Part shown: positions 8,112 to 16,577 of the stretch, one piece after another
Position numbering within the stretch: position 1 is the first letter of the stretch
How the letters are laid out: the number at the start of each line of letters is the position of its first letter
Origin: Acidobacteriota bacterium
GTDB lineage: Bacteria > Acidobacteriota > Terriglobia > Acidiferrales > UBA7541
DNA length: 64,000 bases
NCBI GenBank assembly: GCA_013289835.1
Contig: JABCZG010000004.1
Span: 1 to 64,000 of the forward strand
Reading direction: 5' to 3'
The notes under the pieces: model-generated
What the model was told of the DNA's origin: nothing
The model's input: only the letters and a program-made list of their open reading frames with translations
Database searches by the model: none
Made by a program: the position numbers and the translations under genes

Positions 8112-8936
8112 ATGAACACCAACACTCCAAGTCCAGTAGAAAAAATGATATTTCGAGGTACCAACGCCAAACCGGGTCGCCACATCTCTGTTTCGCCACA
8201 AAACAGCACCATGTGCCATCTCGCCTACGGACGCATTAGGCTAGATTCCGCCATGCCAAGCGTTGCCTTTGCCAACGGCGAACGTGAAACCGGGCTAATC
8301 GTTCTTTCCGGCAGGGCCACGGTCCGAACGGATGGAAAAGAATACGAGCTTGAACGCTTCGACGCCCTCTACATTCCGAGAGACGCCAAGATCGAAGTGT
8401 CCACAATAGGCGAAGTAGATATCGCCGAGTTTTCTTCCGACGTCAAAGGTAATTACCCGCTTCAAGTTGTGCGTTACGCGGAAACTTCCAAGGATCCGGG
8501 GATGAAATTCAGCGCAGGCGGGCCCGGTTCTTCGCGCCAGCTGAATATGCTGATCGCAAAAAACGTGCAAGCGGGACGCCTGGTGGCCGGCTTCACGCAC
8601 TCAGACCCGGGCAATTGGACGAGCTGGCCTCCGCACGAACACGCCAAGATGCTGGAAGAAATGTACGTTTACTTTGACATGCCGGAACCCGCGTATGGCA
8701 TTCAACTGGTGTATAACAACACCGACTATCCGGAACTGGTAACGGTGGTGCGCGACGGCGACGCCGTATTGATGCCCAGCGGGTATCACCCGAACGTCTC
8801 CGTTCCCGGCCACCGCATTGCCTTTCTCTGGGCCATGGCCGCGCATCGCGAAGTCGAAGACCGCCAGTTTGGCGTCGTGAATATTCAGCCGGGATTTCAG
8901 CAAGGCGGATCTGGATTAGAAGTCGGCCGCAAATAA
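8112..8936 (+). CDS. IolB/KduI-superfamily isomerase, probable uronate isomerase
   Basis: The product has 274 residues and forms a bicupin. The second cupin has the metal site PPHEHAKMLEE (H175, H177, E182) and H226 in PSGYHP. The block GNWTSWPPHEH is close to 5-deoxy-glucuronate isomerase (IolB), whereas KduD, KdgF and ExuT-like neighbours point to 5-keto-4-deoxyuronate isomerase (KduI) function. No other inositol genes are visible. I therefore infer that an IolB-like protein performs the KduI step (5-keto-4-deoxyuronate to 2,5-diketo-3-deoxygluconate). ATG 8112 is chosen over the longer open frame because TAAAGGAA precedes it and the upstream part is non-conserved. Confidence 0.82.
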   Translation: MNTNTPSPVEKMIFRGTNAKPGRHISVSPQNSTMCHLAYGRIRLDSAMPSVAFANGERETGLIVLSGRATVRTDGKEYELERFDALYIPRDAKIEVSTIGEVDIAEFSSDVKGNYPLQVVRYAETSKDPGMKFSAGGPGSSRQLNMLIAKNVQAGRLVAGFTHSDPGNWTSWPPHEHAKMLEEMYVYFDMPEPAYGIQLVYNNTDYPELVTVVRDGDAVLMPSGYHPNVSVPGHRIAFLWAMAAHREVEDRQFGVVNIQPGFQQGGSGLEVGRK

Positions 8937-8958
8937 CAGAACCCTGGAGACTTTCCAG

Positions 8959-10278
8959 ATGAATTTGTCAAACTCGCCGCAATCTCCATTGTCGGCTCTC
9001 CCCGCGACCGATAATGCGGCGGCCCTCGGCGCTCAATCCAGCAATTTCCGCTGGATCATCTGTGCGCTCCTGTTCCTCGCCACCGTGATTGCCTATGTCG
9101 ATCGCGGTGTCATCGGCTATCTCGAAAAATACTTGGAAACCGTCATCGGATGGAACACCATCCAGTATGGATATATAACCGGAGCATTTCAGGCGGCCTA
9201 TGCAATCGGGCTGGTGTGCGCAGGCCGCCTGACGGACCGTCTGGGTACTCGCAAAGGCTTTGCGATTGCCATTTGTATATGGAGCGTCGCCGCCATGCTC
9301 CCGGGCGCAGCCTACTCGGTTGTTACGTTCGGTATAGCGATGTTCATCCTCGGCTTGGGCGAGGCGGCAAATTTTCCCGCTTGCATCAAAACGGTGGCCG
9401 AGTGGTTTCCGAGAAAAGAACGTGCTCTGGCCACGGGCATCTTCAATACCGGAGCGAATATCGGCAATATCGTGGTGCCGCTGGTGGTGCCCTTTCTCGT
9501 TTTTTCACTCGGGTGGCGAGGGGCGTTCATCGGTACTGGCGCGCTGGGCTTTGTTTGGCTCGGCTTCTGGCTATGGCTATATGCAAGACCGGAGGCACAC
9601 TCGCGGGTTTCCGCGAAAGAGTTGGCCATCATCCAAAGTGATCCGCCAGAGAGGATTCAAGGCGTACCGTGGGTCAAGCTCTTCCCCAGAAAAGAAACTT
9701 GGGCCTTCTCCATCGCCAAATTTCTCACCGACCCCATCTGGTGGTTCTATCTCTTCTGGTTGCCCCGCTATTTACAAGGAACATTCCACCTCAATCTCTC
9801 GCAGAGTCGCAAGCCGGTCGTGGCGGTCTATGTTGTCTCCATCGTGGGGAGCATTGGAGGCGGCTGGCTTTCCGCTATCTTTCTGAAGCGAGGAAAAAGC
9901 CCGAACTTTGCGCGCAAGATGGCCTTGCTGATCTGCTCCGTGGCCGTGGTACCCGTGGTTTGGGCGCCATTCTCGAACAATCTGTGGGTCGTCGTCTGTC
10001 TGGTCGGCCTCGCTGCCGCCGCTCACCAAGGATGGTCCGCAAATCTATTCACGCTCCCATCCGACACCTTCCCCAAAGCGGCGGTCGCCTCCGTCGTAGG
10101 AATCGGAGGAATGATGGGAGCCATCGGCGGGGCCCTCCTGCAAACGGCCACCGGCTATATCGTTGCGAGAGCCAACAGCTACGTCCCACTTTTCGTCCTC
10201 GCTTGCTCAGTTTATCTGCTGGCCTTGCTCATCATTCAACTCCTGGCACCGAAGCTGGCGCCTGCCAAAATCGATTAG
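8959..10278 (+). CDS. MFS transporter, ExuT/anion:cation symporter type (hexuronate)
   Basis: The product has 439 residues and about 12 membrane segments. The MFS loop 2-3 signature GRLTDRLGTRKG is present, as is the ACS-family motif YVDRGVIGYLE near the first helix. Members of this subfamily (ExuT, GudP, LgoT) import hexuronates and related sugar acids with protons. A CTGGAG site precedes the ATG. The gene starts 22 bp after the isomerase gene and ends 19 bp before the dehydrogenase gene, so it belongs to the same operon. The substrate (galacturonate, glucuronate or unsaturated uronides) cannot be fixed from sequence. Confidence 0.88.
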   Translation: MNLSNSPQSPLSALPATDNAAALGAQSSNFRWIICALLFLATVIAYVDRGVIGYLEKYLETVIGWNTIQYGYITGAFQAAYAIGLVCAGRLTDRLGTRKGFAIAICIWSVAAMLPGAAYSVVTFGIAMFILGLGEAANFPACIKTVAEWFPRKERALATGIFNTGANIGNIVVPLVVPFLVFSLGWRGAFIGTGALGFVWLGFWLWLYARPEAHSRVSAKELAIIQSDPPERIQGVPWVKLFPRKETWAFSIAKFLTDPIWWFYLFWLPRYLQGTFHLNLSQSRKPVVAVYVVSIVGSIGGGWLSAIFLKRGKSPNFARKMALLICSVAVVPVVWAPFSNNLWVVVCLVGLAAAAHQGWSANLFTLPSDTFPKAAVASVVGIGGMMGAIGGALLQTATGYIVARANSYVPLFVLACSVYLLALLIIQLLAPKLAPAKID

Positions 10279-10297
10279 GAATGGAGCGCTTTCTCCG

Positions 10298-11062
10298 ATG
10301 AGTCTTGAGGCCTTCCAGTTGAGCGGCAAAAATGCCTTGGTAACGGGCTCGCACCGCGGGCTTGGCGCTGCCATTGCCGTGGCTTTCGCAAAAGCCGGAG
10401 CGAACGTCGGTTGCCACGGGCGAGATCCGAAGCCCGGCCCCGCCTGCGACGAAATTCGTTCTGCTGGACGGAAGACATTCTATTTCGCGGCGGATCTGGC
10501 AAATCCCAAAGCCTGCTCTGGTCTCATCGAGAAAACAGTCTCCGAATTCGGTTCCATCGACATTCTTGTGAACAATGCAGGAATCATTCGCAGGGCTCCC
10601 GCCGCCGAATACCCCGCTGAATTCTGGGACGAACTCATTGCCGTAAACCTGACCGCCGTGTTCCACCTGTCGCAGCTGGCCGCGCGGCACATGCTCGAAA
10701 AAGGCACTGGGGGCAAGATTTTGAACATCGCTTCCGTGCTCTCCTTTCAAGGCGGAGTTCTCGTACCCGCATACGCGGCGGCCAAGGGCGGCGTTGCGCA
10801 ACTGACAAAAGCGCTGGCAAACGAATGGGCCGCCAAAGGAATCAACGTCAACGCCATCGCCCCCGGATATATGGCGACCGACATCACCACCGCGTTGCGA
10901 GACGATGCCGCCCGCAGCCGTCAGATTCTAGAGAGGATTCCAGCGGGCCGCTGGGGCGAACCAAGTGATCTTGCCGGCGCCGCAGTCTTTCTGTGCTCCT
11001 CCGCCAGTGATTACGTTCACGGCCATGTTCTTGTCGTGGACGGAGGCTGGCTGGGACGCTGA
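10298..11062 (+). CDS. kduD: Short-chain dehydrogenase, KduD-like (2-dehydro-3-deoxygluconate 5-dehydrogenase)
   Basis: The product has 254 residues, the usual classical SDR length. It has an N-terminal cofactor loop TGSHRGLG (16-23), NNAG (92-95) and the catalytic triad S146, Y159, K163 (YAAAKGG). The sequence follows KduD and gluconate 5-dehydrogenases (SLEAFQLSGKNALVTG start). KduD reduces 2,5-diketo-3-deoxygluconate to KDG with NADH. ATG 10298 is used because the SDR fold starts there; the frame is open further upstream inside the transporter gene. Neighbours supply uptake and isomerisation, which supports the KduD assignment over a generic SDR. Confidence 0.85.
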   Translation: MSLEAFQLSGKNALVTGSHRGLGAAIAVAFAKAGANVGCHGRDPKPGPACDEIRSAGRKTFYFAADLANPKACSGLIEKTVSEFGSIDILVNNAGIIRRAPAAEYPAEFWDELIAVNLTAVFHLSQLAARHMLEKGTGGKILNIASVLSFQGGVLVPAYAAAKGGVAQLTKALANEWAAKGINVNAIAPGYMATDITTALRDDAARSRQILERIPAGRWGEPSDLAGAAVFLCSSASDYVHGHVLVVDGGWLGR

Positions 11063-11131
11063 GCAATCGAGTCGTGCAAGCATCACAGAAGAAGCAGCTT
11101 CGTACTTGTCCGAGTGAATTGGAGAACGCAA

Positions 11132-11488
11132 ATGAGCGCGCAAACAAAAACGTTTCCGGACTTCATCGTAGTCGCACACAAAGATGGCAAGGAGTCATCT
11201 CCGGAGAAAGGTCTGAAACGCCGCGTCCTCGCCTACAACGACAAATTGTTTCTCGCGGAGCATGAAATGGTGAAGGGCTGGGTCGGGACGGTGCACAGCC
11301 ATCCGCACGAGCAAGTCGTATATGTCGTGCATGGCCACATCAAAATCACCTGCCAAGAAAAAACCGTCGATGTTCGAACCGGTGACACCTTTGTCGTGCG
11401 CGGCGGCGTGCAACACGGCGCATCCGCCGTCGAAGACTCCCTGGTAATCGACGTGTTCACTCCGTGCCGGGAAGACTACATCCGTTGA
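11132..11488 (+). CDS. kdgF: Single-domain cupin, KdgF-like
   Basis: The product has 118 residues and one cupin barrel. The metal ligand cluster is HSHPHEQ (H55, H57, H59 region, Q61), with a second His at H95 (GVQHGA). KdgF proteins are small cupins that speed conversion of 4,5-unsaturated uronates to the linear ketone. They are found beside kduI/kduD in pectin and alginate loci. The start ATG 11132 has GGAGAACG at correct spacing, better than the GTG at 11114. The context in the uronate operon makes KdgF more likely than an unrelated cupin. Confidence 0.75.
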   Translation: MSAQTKTFPDFIVVAHKDGKESSPEKGLKRRVLAYNDKLFLAEHEMVKGWVGTVHSHPHEQVVYVVHGHIKITCQEKTVDVRTGDTFVVRGGVQHGASAVEDSLVIDVFTPCREDYIR

Positions 11489-11580
11489 AATATTCGTGTT
11501 CGGTGCTCTGAACAAGGTCACAAGGTAGAGTCGTCTGGAAATGGGCGCACTCATTTGACGAACAGGTGATCGGTCTCGCG

Positions 11581-13470
11581 ATGCGAAACAAAATACTTCT
11601 TACAACGAAACTACTCGGACTGCTTCTCGCAGGTCTTCTCTGTGCCAGTTGCGTTTCGTTCGCACAAGCGCCCGCCGACGAGCCGCAAATCCAGACTTCC
11701 GAACTCAATCGTCAGGTCCGGGATTTTCTGCAAAAGGAGGTCGCCGCCCACGTCGCCGATATCAACACTCTCGATCCCCCTCCGGATCGCGTAGTCGGAG
11801 CGCTCACGACCGGAGAGTTTTCCTGGGGCACATTCATGCGAGCTCTAGGCGCCTATTCCGAGCTCGCGGGAACCAAGACCATTGCAGGCCATGACGTCCC
11901 GCAAATGCTCGGAAAAATGGCCCAAATCGAACTGGACCACGGTGGAAAGACCTGGGCCCAACTCTACGCAGCCATGGCCCTGGAGAGTTTTGGAAAAGCT
12001 CTAAACCAAAACGCTCTATGGCGGGGATTATCTTTCGAAGAAAGAAAGACATACATTGCCTTGCTCGACCCCAGCCGCTTTTACGATGCAAAGTCTCATA
12101 CGCTAATCCATCTCCCCGAAAATTATTTCGGAGTCGCGGCGCGCATCGCGGCAATCGACTACGAATTGGGCCTCAATAAGGATCGCGCCTCTCTCGACGA
12201 CTTGCTGAATCAGGCCGCAAAACAATTCACCGGCGGAGCCCTCTTCGCCGATGATGCTCTGCCAACCGGCCGTTACGACCGCTACTCCAATGAGTACGCC
12301 AGAGCCCTTTTCGATGCCGCCGAACTCGCCGGCCGCCAAGACCTCATGAAAGCCGTCGCGCCCTCTCTAAAAGAACAGATGCATCTCTGGTGGGACTTGC
12401 TCTCCCCCGACGGCTACGGTTACTCCTGGGGCCGCAGCCTTGGCGCGATCAGTTACATGGACACCATGGAAATCGCTGCCTTCCTCGGCGATCATCCTGA
12501 ATTCCGCCCCGCCCCGCTTCCCCAGCTTGCGTCCGCCTATTTTGCCGCGTGGTCCTGGCTGCGCCACGACTTCAATGATGAAACTCACTTGCTCTCCATC
12601 TTCGCCTTTGGAAGAGGCGACTACAGCTACATCACCAAGGAGCGCGAATGGCAGCAGACCACAACGTTTTTCGGCAAGGTGACCGGTGCTCACCAGTTGT
12701 TCATGAAGGCGCTGGAAAAAGAAGAAGTGAGAAGCTTTCCCGCCATGTTGCATTTCGCTGACGTGGCCCGCTTTGAGTATTTCCAAAACGGCCCTCGCCG
12801 CAAATTTGGAGTTTGGGTTGTTCGCCAGGGAAACATTCATTTTGCTTTGCCTTTCGTGACCGGACCAAAGGCCGCAACTTCGGACTACGAGCCCGCGCCT
12901 CACGGATTCCCCGGTTTTGCAGCTCCCGTGGAGAAAATATATCCCTGCCTCATTCCATTCCTCGAACTCGAAGACGGCCGGACCATTGCTGCGGCCGACG
13001 GAGCCGATGAGATCAATCCCGCCGCAAACGGAATGAGCGTCACTGCAGTCTGGCGGCATTGGGTTGTCGTCAGTTCCAAAGCCGGAGAAGCGTTCGATCC
13101 AGATCTCATCTCTGAAGCAACCTGGTCCTTCCAAGGAAACACTCTTCACCGAACAGAATCGCTCACGGCGTCAAAACCGCTGACAATCCGCCGTCTCTGG
13201 CTGGCAATCCCCAGCCGCAACAACCATCTTGAGACTACCGAGCGTACCGGAGCCCGAATCGACCAGCTCACTTCAAACGGAAATTCGCTCGAAGTGCAGA
13301 TCACGCATTCTGACTGGCCACTCGAAATTTCCGCTTTCGCAACCGGCGACGACGCTCTAGGCCGCGGCGATCGCGGACCAATTCCCCTGCACTTAATCCT
13401 CGAATCAGCGAATATCTCCCTGGCCCCTGGAACTCCAAAGAGTTGGGATGTCTCACTATCTGCTCGCTGA
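11581..13470 (+). CDS. Secreted lyase-like protein of unknown specificity in the uronate locus
   Basis: The product has about 629 residues and a signal peptide (MRNKILLTTKLLGLLLAG..., cleavage near SFAQA). The middle is rich in helical repeats with aromatic and GR-type motifs (GYGYSWGRSLG around 280), consistent with an alpha/alpha-toroid. The last 200 residues look beta-rich, as in heparinase II/III-like or DUF2264-type proteins. Polysaccharide lyases with this two-domain plan release unsaturated uronides, the very substrates handled by the neighbours. I do not recognise a named family, so enzymatic function is inference. ATG 11581 is preferred over GTG 11566 because it starts the signal peptide. 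Confidence 0.7.
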   Translation: MRNKILLTTKLLGLLLAGLLCASCVSFAQAPADEPQIQTSELNRQVRDFLQKEVAAHVADINTLDPPPDRVVGALTTGEFSWGTFMRALGAYSELAGTKTIAGHDVPQMLGKMAQIELDHGGKTWAQLYAAMALESFGKALNQNALWRGLSFEERKTYIALLDPSRFYDAKSHTLIHLPENYFGVAARIAAIDYELGLNKDRASLDDLLNQAAKQFTGGALFADDALPTGRYDRYSNEYARALFDAAELAGRQDLMKAVAPSLKEQMHLWWDLLSPDGYGYSWGRSLGAISYMDTMEIAAFLGDHPEFRPAPLPQLASAYFAAWSWLRHDFNDETHLLSIFAFGRGDYSYITKEREWQQTTTFFGKVTGAHQLFMKALEKEEVRSFPAMLHFADVARFEYFQNGPRRKFGVWVVRQGNIHFALPFVTGPKAATSDYEPAPHGFPGFAAPVEKIYPCLIPFLELEDGRTIAAADGADEINPAANGMSVTAVWRHWVVVSSKAGEAFDPDLISEATWSFQGNTLHRTESLTASKPLTIRRLWLAIPSRNNHLETTERTGARIDQLTSNGNSLEVQITHSDWPLEISAFATGDDALGRGDRGPIPLHLILESANISLAPGTPKSWDVSLSAR

Positions 13471-13589
13471 AGGTTGGAGAGGCCGCGTGAGACAAATCGA
13501 ACCTCAGCTTTAAGTCTGGATTGCTTCGAAGTGTTGAACCGGAAGCCCTACGTGCACGAATTCCCTGGTGGCCTACGCATGACAAGAAC

Positions 13590-14291
13590 TTAGAGCGCTG
13601 AGGAAACCGACGTCCCAGCCGCGGCAAAAACCGTCGCCATCTCCGCCTGCGCAAACGTCAGGAAGCACTCCACCACCACAGGATCAAATTGCGTCCCACT
13701 CGCTTCCTTGAGCCGCCGCACCGCTTCTTCGTGCGGCAATCCTTTGCGATATGGCCGCGAAGAAACCATCGCGTCAAACGCATCAATCACACAAACAATC
13801 CGCGAAACAACAGGTATCTCCGTGTCTTTCAATCCCGCCGGATATCCCTTCCCGTCAAACGTTTCGTGATGATGAAGAATGTCCAGGGCCGCCCGTTCGA
13901 ATCCCGGCAGCATGCGCAGCACCGCCCATCCGTACTCCGGATGCTTCTTCATCAGCGCATATTCCTCGGGCTCTAGTTTGCCCGGCTTACGGAGGATGGC
14001 GTCCGGAATTCCAACTTTCCCGATATCATGCAACAGCGCCGCAACTTCCAAATTCTGCAGCGCGGATTCTTCCAGCCCGAGTTCCTGCCCCACGCGCATG
14101 CCCCACTCTGCCAGCCGCGTGCTGTGCACGCCTGTGTTGAGGTCTTTCAAGTCCAACAGTTGGTTGAAAGCGCAGATAACGGAACTTCGAAGCGCGGAAG
14201 TTTGTTCTTCGAGCTGCTTGATTCGAATGAATTCCGGTGCCCGCAGGGATAGGGCTCCCTCGCCGAGCACCGGAATCCGAGACTCAGCCAT
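13590..14291 (-). CDS. HD-GYP domain cyclic-di-GMP phosphodiesterase
   Basis: The product has 233 residues. A short N-terminal coiled segment is followed by a complete HD-GYP domain: H56, the HD pair in LLHDIGKVGIPD (H88, D89), HHHE (140-143) and the diagnostic GYP (149-151). All metal ligands seen in active enzymes appear present. No sensory domain is attached, so it may act on a partner or be soluble and constitutive. The start lies 5 bp after the subtilase stop, so the two genes are co-transcribed. Confidence 0.93.
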   Translation of the reverse strand: MAESRIPVLGEGALSLRAPEFIRIKQLEEQTSALRSSVICAFNQLLDLKDLNTGVHSTRLAEWGMRVGQELGLEESALQNLEVAALLHDIGKVGIPDAILRKPGKLEPEEYALMKKHPEYGWAVLRMLPGFERAALDILHHHETFDGKGYPAGLKDTEIPVVSRIVCVIDAFDAMVSSRPYRKGLPHEEAVRRLKEASGTQFDPVVVECFLTFAQAEMATVFAAAGTSVSSAL

Positions 14292-14296
14292 TATTG

Positions 14297-15625
14297 TTAT
14301 CGGCTCCCGGTGGATACCCAGGAAGCCACTGCCTGATACACATTCAAGCGGCCATTGTTGAGGTTCGGAGTAAGTTTTTGCGCGTTCGCCAGCGCCTTCG
14401 CAGCTTGCGATTGATTCACCGGTTGTTCTGCCGCACTCAGCATCAGCGCCACCGTGCCTGCAACCATTGGAGAGCTGAACGATGTTCCGGAAGCACTCGC
14501 ATACGTCCCACCGGGGAACGTGCTGACGATGTCCTCCCCAGGAGCTGCAATCCAGACATCCACTGCGCCGTAGTTGGAGAAGGATGAAAGTGTGTCGTAA
14601 TTCGAGGTCGAAGCAATGCCGACCACGAAGCCGTCAAGCGCCGCAGGATAAACCGGCGCGCTTGTGCTCTCATTACCGGCCGCCGCAACCAAAACCACAC
14701 CCGCTTTGTTTGCGTAGGTAACCGCCTGATTCAGCGATGGCGAAGAAGAGGTCAGGTCGAAGCTCATGTTCACCACATTCGCGTTGTGCTGAACCGCGTA
14801 GTACAGAGCCGCGACGATATTCGACAGATATCCCGTACCATTCGATGAGAACGCCTTCAGCGGAAGAATCTTCGTTCTCGGCGCAATCAAGTGGATGAGT
14901 CCACTGGTCATCGTGCCATGGCCAAACGCTGTATAGTCTTTCCCGTCCAGAACCGCAGCAGTGGATTGATCCAGCACCGCAGCCGTGGATTGCTGCACGT
15001 ATCCCGGTTGCTGGTTCTGCGCGCCGGTATCAACGTATCCATTCTGGTAGCCAGGCACGTCGAGCCATTCCGAAGCCCCCGGTTGGTTCCGCGTAAAGTC
15101 ATAGCCCTGCAACATCACGGGATAGAGAACAGGATGATTGACGTCCACGCCTGTATCAATCACTGCGACGATGCCGGTGCCGGCGATTCCGAATCCGTTC
15201 TGCGTGTCCTGCAACCGGATGATCTGCGCCGCAGGCTGGTCCGCATACCCGTGCCACACAATCGTCCCGTAGTAATTCACCGGAGCAGAGTCGTAAAGGC
15301 CGGATGGAATACTAGGCAAGGGCGCTTGTGGAATGGGCAGCAGTCGATCGGCTTCAATGCTGACGATGCCCAGCAAGGACTCCAAAAGCCTGACGGTGCC
15401 ATTCACAAGATTGGCAAGTAGATTGTTAGAGCCGGTCACCAGAAACGTCTGGCCAACCTGACCATCCAACCCACCTTGCACCTGACATTGGAGCAGATTG
15501 CAAAGATTGAGGACGGAGGACAACCCGCCCGTGGTGCGCACGATATAGCGATTTTGCGCTGCCGCAGGGCTTGGAACCACCAGCGTCAGAACGATCATCG
15601 CAACAACGAGGGTTATGCGTTTCAT
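14297..15625 (-). CDS. Secreted S8-family serine protease (subtilase)
   Basis: The product has 442 residues. The signal peptide (MKRITLVVAMIVLTLVV..., cleavage near AAAQ) is followed by an inhibitor-like propeptide (about 26-100) and the S8 catalytic domain. The triad is D157 (VIDTGVD), H236 (FGHGTMTSG) and S382 (GTSFSSPMVAG), with oxyanion N318 (AAGNES). An 8-residue duplication (STAAVLDQ, then STAAVLDG) lies in a loop just before the catalytic His. ATG 15625 is used because it has AGGGG and starts the signal peptide. It lies downstream of the CHAT/sigma operon and upstream of HD-GYP on the same strand. Confidence 0.93.
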   Translation of the reverse strand: MKRITLVVAMIVLTLVVPSPAAAQNRYIVRTTGGLSSVLNLCNLLQCQVQGGLDGQVGQTFLVTGSNNLLANLVNGTVRLLESLLGIVSIEADRLLPIPQAPLPSIPSGLYDSAPVNYYGTIVWHGYADQPAAQIIRLQDTQNGFGIAGTGIVAVIDTGVDVNHPVLYPVMLQGYDFTRNQPGASEWLDVPGYQNGYVDTGAQNQQPGYVQQSTAAVLDQSTAAVLDGKDYTAFGHGTMTSGLIHLIAPRTKILPLKAFSSNGTGYLSNIVAALYYAVQHNANVVNMSFDLTSSSPSLNQAVTYANKAGVVLVAAAGNESTSAPVYPAALDGFVVGIASTSNYDTLSSFSNYGAVDVWIAAPGEDIVSTFPGGTYASASGTSFSSPMVAGTVALMLSAAEQPVNQSQAAKALANAQKLTPNLNNGRLNVYQAVASWVSTGSR

Positions 15626-15632
15626 ATTTGCT

Positions 15633-15645
15633 ACCCCTAAGGGGT
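15633..15645 (-). promoter_or_regulatory. Small hairpin sequestering the subtilase ribosome site
   Basis: ACCCC-TTA-GGGGT on the minus strand places the AGGGG Shine-Dalgarno sequence in one arm of a 5-bp stem, 8 nt before the ATG. Such a stem could restrict translation of the protease. It is short, so its stability in the cell is uncertain. Confidence 0.35.
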
Positions 15646-15766
15646 TCTCCACCATTGAATTACTCGTTTATAGGCGCAGTCAGTTGCCCTTCTAGTTTCT
15701 TTGGGCAAGCTTTCTCCGCCAATAGTACGAGTGTGCCTTCTTGACCAAACAAAACTCCCAGCGGGC

Positions 15767-15784
15767 TTGGTACTTCCGTACCAA
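15767..15784. repeat. Perfect short hairpin between the subtilase and anti-sigma-like genes
   Basis: TTGGTAC-TTCC-GTACCAA has a 7-bp perfect stem. It lies in the 197-bp gap between 15626 and 15822, which I otherwise find empty. No T run follows on either strand, so it is not a clear terminator. It could be an operator or part of the 5' leader of the protease mRNA. Confidence 0.35.
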
Positions 15785-15822
15785 AGATGCGACGCTCTCT
15801 AACTGCATGAAAACATTGCCTT

Positions 15823-16461
15823 TCATGCCTTGCCTCCCGGCAGCCGCCCCAGCGCTTCTCGCAGCGAAATCACAATCGGCTGGCCGCCCGGTCGCGCAAA
15901 CGTCATTTGCAGGTCGCCGCTGTTTTCCACTTCTCCGCTAAACTCGCCGAACTGATTCGCCACTGTATGCACCACCTGCCCGCGCATATTCGAGAGCAGG
16001 ATCCGCGTGTCCTGCGCAATGATCTCCGGATGGCTCAAGTCCAGCAGTTGGCCGGTAATCACGATGCGGTTGCTGCCAGGCTTCCCCTCCACCTGCACAT
16101 CAATCTGATATGGGTCCGCGCGATAGAGCATTTGTCGTGTGCTGACTCCTGCCGATCGCGCTCCTTCGAAAACCGGCTGCAGAAAACTATCGAAGAGCAC
16201 CTTAATCCGGCTGTCCGCTCCCTTTCTGTGACCCGCCAACCCAGCGCCCGCAAATGCTGCTTTGGCAAGTCTGACGGCGCCTTCCGGCGGCTGATAGTTC
16301 CCTTGCGCCGCACCCGATTCTCGAACTCTCTGCCAGACCGATACGGTTTCCATGCAGCGCTTGCAGCTCTCCTTCAGGTGCTTCTCCATCAACTTCTTCT
16401 CTTCCGCGCTCACCACTTCATTCACAAAGTCGATCCACTTCTCTGTCTTAAAATGTTCCAT
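15823..16461 (-). CDS. Zinc-finger anti-sigma-factor-like protein
   Basis: The product has 212 residues. The N-terminal 50 residues carry an H-x4-C-x2-C motif (HLKESCKRC, about 30-38), a variant of the HxxxCxxC zinc site of ECF anti-sigma factors (zf-HC2/ZAS). No clear membrane helix follows. The C-terminal half is beta-rich (IVITGQLLDLS, RILLSNMRGQVVHTV) and resembles a small sandwich. ATG 16461 is chosen because GGGGGGAAGAG precedes it and the motif starts nearby. It follows the ECF sigma and CHAT genes after a 116-bp gap, which makes it the likely antagonist or a proteolysis target. This link is inferred. Confidence 0.65.
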   Translation of the reverse strand: MEHFKTEKWIDFVNEVVSAEEKKLMEKHLKESCKRCMETVSVWQRVRESGAAQGNYQPPEGAVRLAKAAFAGAGLAGHRKGADSRIKVLFDSFLQPVFEGARSAGVSTRQMLYRADPYQIDVQVEGKPGSNRIVITGQLLDLSHPEIIAQDTRILLSNMRGQVVHTVANQFGEFSGEVENSGDLQMTFARPGGQPIVISLREALGRLPGGKA

Positions 16462-16577
16462 CTCTTCCCCCCAGATTCCTTTCGCTCCCCCACGCACTCC
16501 CCAGTGCACGGGGTGATGATTCAACCCTCGTGGCATAAGGGACCGCAGCACCTCCAAAAGTATAGAGAATCTGAAGG

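Noticed and set aside
13471..13589. Terminator between the converging secreted-protein and HD-GYP genes
   Set aside because: No stem followed by a T run on either strand is visible.
15626..15822. Possible c-di-GMP riboswitch before the subtilase, suggested by the downstream HD-GYP gene
   Set aside because: The conserved GEMM-I core and its two paired stems could not be found; only simple hairpins are present.
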